Part shown: positions 31,026 to 35,390 of the stretch, in pieces | How the letters are laid out: each line of letters starts with the position of its first letter | How positions within the stretch are numbered: the first letter of the stretch is position 1 | Assembly: GCA_937897325.1 (NCBI GenBank) | Contig: CALCOY010000050.1 | Coordinates: 1-35,390, forward strand | Direction: 5' to 3' | From: an uncultured Shimia sp. | GTDB taxonomy: Bacteria > Pseudomonadota > Alphaproteobacteria > Rhodobacterales > Rhodobacteraceae | DNA: 35,390 nucleotides | The notes under the pieces: generated by a model | Database searches by the model: none | What the model was told of the DNA's origin: nothing | The model's input: the letters and a program-made list of their open reading frames with translations, nothing else | Translations under genes and position numbers: made by a program

Positions 31026-31286
31026 ATGGCTGATCTATCCAACTTTGACGACCAAGCACAGCAACCGCAGACTGAAGTTAAACCGCAGCTACAAGTACAG
31101 GTTCCTCCAAAGCGTGTTCCCAATAACTGGGGCAATCGGCTTGCACACATCATTTTCTCCTTTGGGCTGGGGTACGGTGCCATCGAAATGTACAGGCAAA
31201 ACATGGAAGGTTACTGGCTTCTAGCTGGCTTATCCTGCCTGACGCTCATCGGCGCGCTTCGTGATACGATGAAGAACAAAGCTTAA
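31026..31286 (+). CDS. small inner-membrane protein
   Basis: 86 residues. A polar, Gln/Pro-rich N-terminus (about 1-35) is followed by two likely membrane segments, about 39-57 (RLAHIIFSFGLGYGAIEMYR) and 63-80 (GYWLLAGLSCLTLIGALRDT). A strong AGGAGG lies 7 bases upstream of the ATG. The family is not recognised. It leads a series of three small membrane proteins before the coupling-protein gene, so a role in anchoring or the transfer channel is plausible. Confidence 0.78.
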   Translation: MADLSNFDDQAQQPQTEVKPQLQVQVPPKRVPNNWGNRLAHIIFSFGLGYGAIEMYRQNMEGYWLLAGLSCLTLIGALRDTMKNKA

Positions 31287-31372
31287 CACTACACCCCTCG
31301 GAAATTTCAATCTTCGCGCGGCATGCCCGTCGCGCGAGCACCTCCCCTTTTGCCTGATCACAGGAGGATTTC

Positions 31373-31675
31373 ATGTATCCCAATCAATCCAATGGCGCTG
31401 TGAATTCATCGCCACTCACTAAGAGCCTTGATGGCTGCGCTTTGGTCGGCGCTGGTACGGCAACCTTCTTTGGAACGCCGCCAGTATACAGCGCCTCAGT
31501 GCAGCACGTCATCGATTTCAGCGTCCGCCACTACGGGCGGTGGAACGGGCTAGAAGACCTGATCTCTATCTCATGGTGGTTGCTTGTCGCCGTTGCGCTG
31601 TTTGTATCTGGGCGGCTGATTTTTTCAGCCGTTTTCATGATGCTGGCAAGCCGCTTCTTCTCTCGCTTCCTTTGA
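31373..31675 (+). CDS. small inner-membrane protein with paired C-terminal segments
   Basis: 100 residues, polar for the first half, then hydrophobic (ISISWWLLVAVALFVSGRLI, then FSAVFMMLASRFFSRF). CAGGAGG lies 5 bases before the ATG, and a GC-rich stem TCGCGCG/CGCGCGA lies about 35 bases further upstream. The hydrophobic span could be one or two membrane passes, about the size of the missing N-terminal anchor of the downstream coupling protein. No family is recognised. Confidence 0.75.
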   Translation: MYPNQSNGAVNSSPLTKSLDGCALVGAGTATFFGTPPVYSASVQHVIDFSVRHYGRWNGLEDLISISWWLLVAVALFVSGRLIFSAVFMMLASRFFSRFL

Positions 31676-31697
31676 ATCTAATCTGAAAGGAAACTCC

Positions 31698-31892
31698 ATG
31701 TTCGGTAAAAATAAAGACTCGCAAGCCTTTCATATCTCGCCCGTTCAAAGCCAATCTGGCGGTGGCGGATTTGGGATGGCTGTTGTCGTGATGGCGGTCA
31801 TCGTTTTGATCGCCGTTCTGTCTGATGACAGTGAACAGAGGCCTGATCCGTATGTCGTGCCATCGACGGAACTGCCCGTGATGATCGACTGA
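31698..31892 (+). CDS. single-pass small membrane protein
   Basis: 64 residues with one membrane segment (GMAVVVMAVIVLIAVL) after a short glycine-rich polar N-terminus. A Pro-rich tail follows (RPDPYVVPSTELPV). AAAGGAAA precedes the ATG. It lies in the same row as the 31026 and 31373 genes and 64 bases before the coupling protein. The family is not recognised. Confidence 0.72.
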   Translation: MFGKNKDSQAFHISPVQSQSGGGGFGMAVVVMAVIVLIAVLSDDSEQRPDPYVVPSTELPVMID

Positions 31893-31955
31893 TCTATCAC
31901 ATTTGCGGAGGGCAATGCGTGTCCTCTGCAAGTTTCTCACTGCTTAGGTGATCCC

Positions 31956-33563
31956 ATGAACGCTCATAACCAAAGCCGTTTTGGAACGGCGCGCTTTGCT
32001 ACGCGCGCGGAGATAGCGCGTGCTGGCTATTTCAGAAAAACAAAGACCAGCCTCTACGCCCTCAATGCATTTGGGAAGATGCTTTGGGTTCCTGCTGATC
32101 TTGGATCGATGAGCGTTGTTGCGGGCAGTCAAGGCGGCAAAGGGACCAGTTTCATTATTCCAAATACCCTTAGCGGTGTGATGCCTGAAACGTCCTCGAT
32201 CCAGTTGGACCTTAAAGGTGAACTCTCAGAAGTATCACAAGACATGACGCCAGATGGCAAAATCTGCATCTACTTCAATCCCACAGGCATGCATGGCCGA
32301 GCCGGAAATCGTTTCAATCCGTTTAGTCATTTGAACAAGGGTAGTCCGAGCTTGGTCTCTGATGCCCAAGTCACCGCCGAAAACATGATCCCGCGCACAT
32401 CCAGCGGGCAAGGCAGTGCATATTTTGAGCTGCGCGGGCAAGAATTTTTAACATCAATCATGCTGGCGGTAGCCGAACGCGATGGGGAAGTCACCGCGCC
32501 TGCACTTTATGAGGCGGTCAACCTCATTCCCGGCGGCGGCGAGCGGTGGATTGAGTTTGCCTTTATCATGCATAGCTGCGGCTATGAGCTGAGCTTCAAT
32601 GTCGAAGAAGAGATAGCAGTGTGCCGCGATGATTCATCCGGTGGGTTTCGCGGGATCGTCGGTGAAGTGATTAAGTCGGTTTCACCGCTCGCCGATCCGC
32701 AATTGCGCGATGCGCTTTCACCACCGTTTGACTTCTCCCTTGGTCAGCTTTGCGATCCTTCCCGTTCCACACAGTTTTATTTGATGTGCCCACCAGAAAA
32801 AGCACAGCTTTGGTCGCCAATTCTGAAGAGCATATTTGTTTGCGCAATGATCGAGAAAATGCGTCGCCCAGATGCGCCGCGCCAAGTTTGGATGCTGGAT
32901 GAAGCCGGGCAGCTTGGCGCATTTCCGTTGTTGCTTAAGCTCCATAGCTTTGCCGCAGGTATTGGCATCACTAACATCAGCATTTTCCAATCATCCAAGC
33001 AGATGGATAATTTGGGGCCAAACGGACAGGCGGTTATCCTGTCCAGTTCGGCGCTGCAAATCAACTTTGCCATTCGCGATATCGAAGAGGCCAAGCGGAT
33101 ATCTGATATTCTAGGCGTACAAACCCTCAAATATGATCGCAGACTTAATCAGGCTGAAGCCACCATGCGTAGGCGCGAAATTGTGCAGGAACTACTGCGC
33201 GGCGGTGATCCCTTTGAACTGAATGCGCGGCTTGGTCATTTTGATCAGGCCTCCAGCTATCAGCATGAAGATCGCAGGCCATTGCGCACCCCTGATGAGG
33301 TGATGAACGGGCCAGAAGGAGAGGCTTTTGTCTTTGCTGATGGCGTGCGCTACCCGATCCTCGCGCAGCGCGTTCCTTACTTTGAGAACCGCGCTTTTGC
33401 CTATCGATATCATCCCAACCCTTATTATCCGCCGTCAGATCGCGTCCGGGTGCAAACTTTGTTCGGAAAACGCTGGCGGCGCGTCCATCGCACACCTGTT
33501 CCTGAACGCTACGCCCATCTTCCGCAATATCGGGACGGCTTCTGGTCCACTATCGAGAGGTAA
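31956..33563 (+). CDS. VirD4/TraG-type coupling protein lacking an N-terminal anchor
   Basis: 535 residues. The Walker A-like motif GSQGGKGTSFIIPN is at 57-70, and Walker B is RQVWMLDEAGQLGAF (about 308-322). Other family signatures are seen: SIQLDLKGELSEV, and the C-terminal sensor/QSSKQMDNLGP region. VirD4/TraG proteins are ring ATPases that carry the relaxase-DNA complex to the type IV channel. They usually begin with about 100-150 residues of membrane segments. Here the protein starts directly with SRFGTARFATRAEI, just before the ATPase domain. Three small membrane proteins lie immediately upstream and may replace the anchor. It probably serves the relaxase at 19191. Confidence 0.88.
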   Translation: MNAHNQSRFGTARFATRAEIARAGYFRKTKTSLYALNAFGKMLWVPADLGSMSVVAGSQGGKGTSFIIPNTLSGVMPETSSIQLDLKGELSEVSQDMTPDGKICIYFNPTGMHGRAGNRFNPFSHLNKGSPSLVSDAQVTAENMIPRTSSGQGSAYFELRGQEFLTSIMLAVAERDGEVTAPALYEAVNLIPGGGERWIEFAFIMHSCGYELSFNVEEEIAVCRDDSSGGFRGIVGEVIKSVSPLADPQLRDALSPPFDFSLGQLCDPSRSTQFYLMCPPEKAQLWSPILKSIFVCAMIEKMRRPDAPRQVWMLDEAGQLGAFPLLLKLHSFAAGIGITNISIFQSSKQMDNLGPNGQAVILSSSALQINFAIRDIEEAKRISDILGVQTLKYDRRLNQAEATMRRREIVQELLRGGDPFELNARLGHFDQASSYQHEDRRPLRTPDEVMNGPEGEAFVFADGVRYPILAQRVPYFENRAFAYRYHPNPYYPPSDRVRVQTLFGKRWRRVHRTPVPERYAHLPQYRDGFWSTIER

Positions 33564-33566
33564 ATC

Positions 33567-34067
33567 ATGTCTGAGACTGGAGACGGAAAATCTGGTGGCC
33601 TCAATCATGGTCCCGGGACGTTCACGCACAACAATTCTGAGAGCTTGCCCGGTCAGGGCGGTGATCGAGCCAATACCACTCAGGGCCAATTCGCAGAAAC
33701 CCGTGACGACATCACCAAAGCGGAACATGCTGCGGCTCAGATGAGTGAGGCAGAACGCCGTGCTCAGATTGAGCGTCCTGTCATGAGCTATGAGAGTTTC
33801 AAGGCTACGCGCACCCATCATCAGCTTGCGCCTGAACTCTCCTACGAAACACCGCTTCCGTATCGTACCTCTGTTGACGCAGCCAAGTTCAATGACCAGC
33901 AGATAAAAACCCACCGCCAAGCGATGCGCGATCAGCCGCAATACGTTCCGTCGGAAAAACAAACGGAATCCGCGCGCAATCTGGCGCCAACGGCAAAGCA
34001 GAAATTTATCTCGGAGCGTTTTGCGGATGCACACGGCCCGAAACAAACGAAAGCGAGAGATCGCTAA
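33567..34067 (+). CDS. hydrophilic hypothetical protein of the transfer module
   Basis: 166 residues, very polar and probably largely unstructured (GLNHGPGTFTHNNSESLPGQ, then TKAEHAAAQMSEAERRAQIE). No membrane segment or motif is seen. GAGAGG lies upstream and it starts 3 bases after the coupling-protein stop, so it belongs to the same operon. It may be an adaptor or DNA-protein carrier, but this is a guess. Confidence 0.7.
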   Translation: MSETGDGKSGGLNHGPGTFTHNNSESLPGQGGDRANTTQGQFAETRDDITKAEHAAAQMSEAERRAQIERPVMSYESFKATRTHHQLAPELSYETPLPYRTSVDAAKFNDQQIKTHRQAMRDQPQYVPSEKQTESARNLAPTAKQKFISERFADAHGPKQTKARDR

Positions 34068-34090
34068 CCAACCAAGCTGAAAGGAAAGCT

Positions 34091-34477
34091 ATGAAAGAAA
34101 ACGGACAAAGTGCAACCCATGCGAAAGGTCATGAAATGCGAGAGGCAAACCGCCCTGTAGAAACTCTACGGGTCGGTTCGCTCAAAGCCTCAATCTGGCG
34201 CAATGAGGGCGACAATGGTGTGAGCTATTCCACGACCTTTGCGCAGATGTGGAAAGACGATCACGGGCGTTACCATGACAGCAACTCTTACTATGACGCG
34301 GACATGCTTAAACTAGGTGAGCTGACCCGCGCCGCATACCATCGTACGAATGAATTGCGCCGTGATCATGCACGCGAACAAGAACAATCCTCGGATCAGA
34401 AAGCCCAAAGCCAGATGGATTTCCGCAAGAGCCGTGCGGGCGCAAGCGTTGATAAAGGCCGAGAACACACCCGCTAG
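34091..34477 (+). CDS. conserved-type protein with KASIWRNEG motif
   Basis: 128 residues. The core (about 25-90) is VGSLKASIWRNEGDNGVSYS, then TFAQMWKDDHGRYHDSNSYY and LKLGELTRAAYHRTNEL. I recall small proteins of this layout from mobile and integrated elements, with no known function. A charged tail follows. AAGGAAAG precedes the ATG. It is the last gene before the leader of the serine-recombinase operon and probably part of the transfer operon. Confidence 0.72.
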   Translation: MKENGQSATHAKGHEMREANRPVETLRVGSLKASIWRNEGDNGVSYSTTFAQMWKDDHGRYHDSNSYYDADMLKLGELTRAAYHRTNELRRDHAREQEQSSDQKAQSQMDFRKSRAGASVDKGREHTR

Positions 34478-34478
34478 A

Positions 34479-34571
34479 CCTATGTTAAATAGGAATATTT
34501 TCTTGCAAAGAACGGTTGGAGCATGTAGTTTGTTCTGCCTATGTTCTCATGCAGAAAGGATTTTGAACATA
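34479..34571 (+). promoter_or_regulatory. leader with overlapping inverted repeats before the recombinase operon
   Basis: Three dyads: CCTAT/ATAGG (34479-34493), TTCTGC (34533-34538) with GCAGAA (34551-34556), and TATGTTC (34540-34546) with GAACATA (34565-34571). The last two overlap, so as RNA they are mutually exclusive folds. They could be operators, a recombinase target or an attenuator. The operon's GTG start is at 34608. Confidence 0.5.
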
Positions 34572-34607
34572 TGACCCAAACATAAACACCTAAGAGAAAG
34601 ACCATTC

Positions 34608-34928
34608 GTGAAAACCACACAAGGAAACGACACAACAAACATAACCACCACCAATACGATCAACGGCGAAACGGCTACGCTGGATGTTGATCTTATGACC
34701 TTCGCGCATTTTTTGAACGAGTGCGATTTAACCGAAGATGAAAAACAAGAACGCCTTGGCATTTTCTGGGGCTTTGCGATGGCATTTGTCGATCTGGGAT
34801 ACGGAGTTGCATCCACCCAAATGGCCTGTGGGCATCTCATGAAATGCTTCGAAAAAGAGGGCATTTTGCCCCCAGATTCGGTACAATTGGATCAACCCGA
34901 AACCACCGAAGAAGGAGCCTGCTCATGA
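34608..34928 (+). CDS. small protein coupled to the large serine recombinase
   Basis: 106 residues, GTG start. Threonine- and asparagine-rich at first, then helical (VDLMTFAHFLNECDLTEDEK, WGFAMAFVDLGYGVASTQM). The family is not recognised. It overlaps the recombinase gene by 4 bp (ATGA). Genes in this position next to serine integrases are sometimes recombination directionality factors or regulators, which is the natural hypothesis. Confidence 0.65.
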   Translation: MKTTQGNDTTNITTTNTINGETATLDVDLMTFAHFLNECDLTEDEKQERLGIFWGFAMAFVDLGYGVASTQMACGHLMKCFEKEGILPPDSVQLDQPETTEEGACS

Positions 34929-35390
34929 GTCACAACGCCATAATTTATTGCCGGGTCTCTTCGGTTGCGCAAGTCGAAGAAGGCCATGGGCTTGAGAGCC
35001 AAGAAACGCGCTGCCGAGAATACGCAGCGCGAAAAAATTACACCGTCATTGAAAGTTTTTATGAACGCGCTGTCTCGGGCGGGGTCGCAGATCGGCCATC
35101 CTTTAACGCGATGCTGAGTTATATCAAAGCGCAGAAAGAGCCTGTGATCGTTGTGATTGACGATATCAGCCGATTGGCACGGGATATCGAAAGCCACTGG
35201 GCTTTGCGGCGAACGCTTGAAGACATGGGCGGCAAGCTCGAAAGCCCCTCTGTAACCTTTGGTGAGGATTCGGATTCCATCCTTGTTGAAAATCTGCTGG
35301 CATCGGTCTCGCAGCATCAGCGTCAAAAGAACGGCGAGCAAACCAAGAACCGCATGCGTGCGCGTTTGATGAATGGCTATTGGGTGTCTC
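34925..35390 (+). CDS. large serine recombinase (partial at the window end)
   Basis: The frame from ATG 34925 is open to the end of the window, giving about 155 residues. The resolvase-type catalytic domain is clear: IIYCRVSSVAQVEEGHGLES, with nucleophile S12, then VIDDISRLARDIESHWALRR. The end shows a KNGEQTKNRMRARLMNGYW stretch, which is where large serine recombinases continue into the recombinase and zinc-ribbon domains. This is probably the integrase of the mobilisable element carrying the 18736-34477 genes. Length and C-terminal domains cannot be seen. Confidence 0.88.
   Translation, partial: MSHNAIIYCRVSSVAQVEEGHGLESQETRCREYAARKNYTVIESFYERAVSGGVADRPSFNAMLSYIKAQKEPVIVVIDDISRLARDIESHWALRRTLEDMGGKLESPSVTFGEDSDSILVENLLASVSQHQRQKNGEQTKNRMRARLMNGYWVS

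Noticed and set aside
33435-34046. 203-codon minus-strand frame opposite the 33567-34067 gene
   Set aside because: The plus-strand gene has a ribosome site and operon spacing; the minus frame has neither.

Overview
The window reads as a mosaic accessory region of an alphaproteobacterium, most likely a Rhodobacterales/Roseobacter-group species. The main clue is a secreted protein ending in a VPLPA-CTERM sorting signal (27511-28284), a signal typical of that order. The plasmid-type relaxases, P4-type integrase, IS6 element and DotA/TraY-like protein also fit. No rRNA, CRISPR array or core-metabolism operon was seen. A tRNA-Arg(UCU) at the left edge and a maleylacetoacetate isomerase-like GST are the only chromosome-like genes.

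Layout. (1) 1-1349: tRNA-Arg, then an IS6-family element that truncates a small helical (possibly ribbon-helix-helix) protein, then a WGR-domain protein. (2) 1356-3276: an AbiE-type type IV toxin-antitoxin pair preceded by two perfect hairpins with the same core and different, fully base-paired flanks. (3) 3400-5181: two small proteins divergent from an XRE repressor/ImmA-type protease pair. (4) 5178-7311: a serine resolvase with a three-part res-like site, a GST gene, and the remnant of a second resolvase. (5) 7539-9794: a MobV relaxase, a candidate oriT zone and a phosphoesterase. (6) 9821-15205: a minus-strand operon (DotA/TraY-like protein, two unknowns, and a fused lysozyme-like/M23 peptidoglycan hydrolase) bracketed by two arrays of degenerate 12-bp tandem repeats. 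(7) 15280-18492: a replisome-organiser-like protein with a candidate antisense RNA in its leader, an excisionase-like protein, an unknown, and a P4-type tyrosine integrase. (8) 18588-20510: a MobC-like protein and a second relaxase. (9) 20606-26630: a lower-GC minus-strand cargo block with a large PHP-domain/SMC-like ATPase (Ppl- or TrlF-like, a probable antiphage gene) among three unknown membrane proteins. (10) 26689-30292: a stand-alone tyrosine recombinase catalytic domain, two secreted proteins, and a membrane metallopeptidase. (11) 30331-35390: a plus-strand transfer module with small membrane proteins, a VirD4/TraG coupling protein that lacks its own membrane anchor, and a large serine recombinase cut by the window edge.

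How it fits together. Regions 1-7 look like the wreck of one or more mobilisable or integrative elements: MobV, a replication protein, an integrase, an excisionase, and part of an I-type transfer apparatus. Regions 8-11 look like a second integrative mobilisable element, with its own relaxase, coupling protein and serine integrase, that carries a defence-like cargo. The observations most worth following are the covarying AbiE hairpins, the paired 12-bp repeat arrays, the antisense-RNA candidate, the membrane-protein/PHP-ATPase cargo, and the anchorless coupling protein beside separate small membrane proteins.
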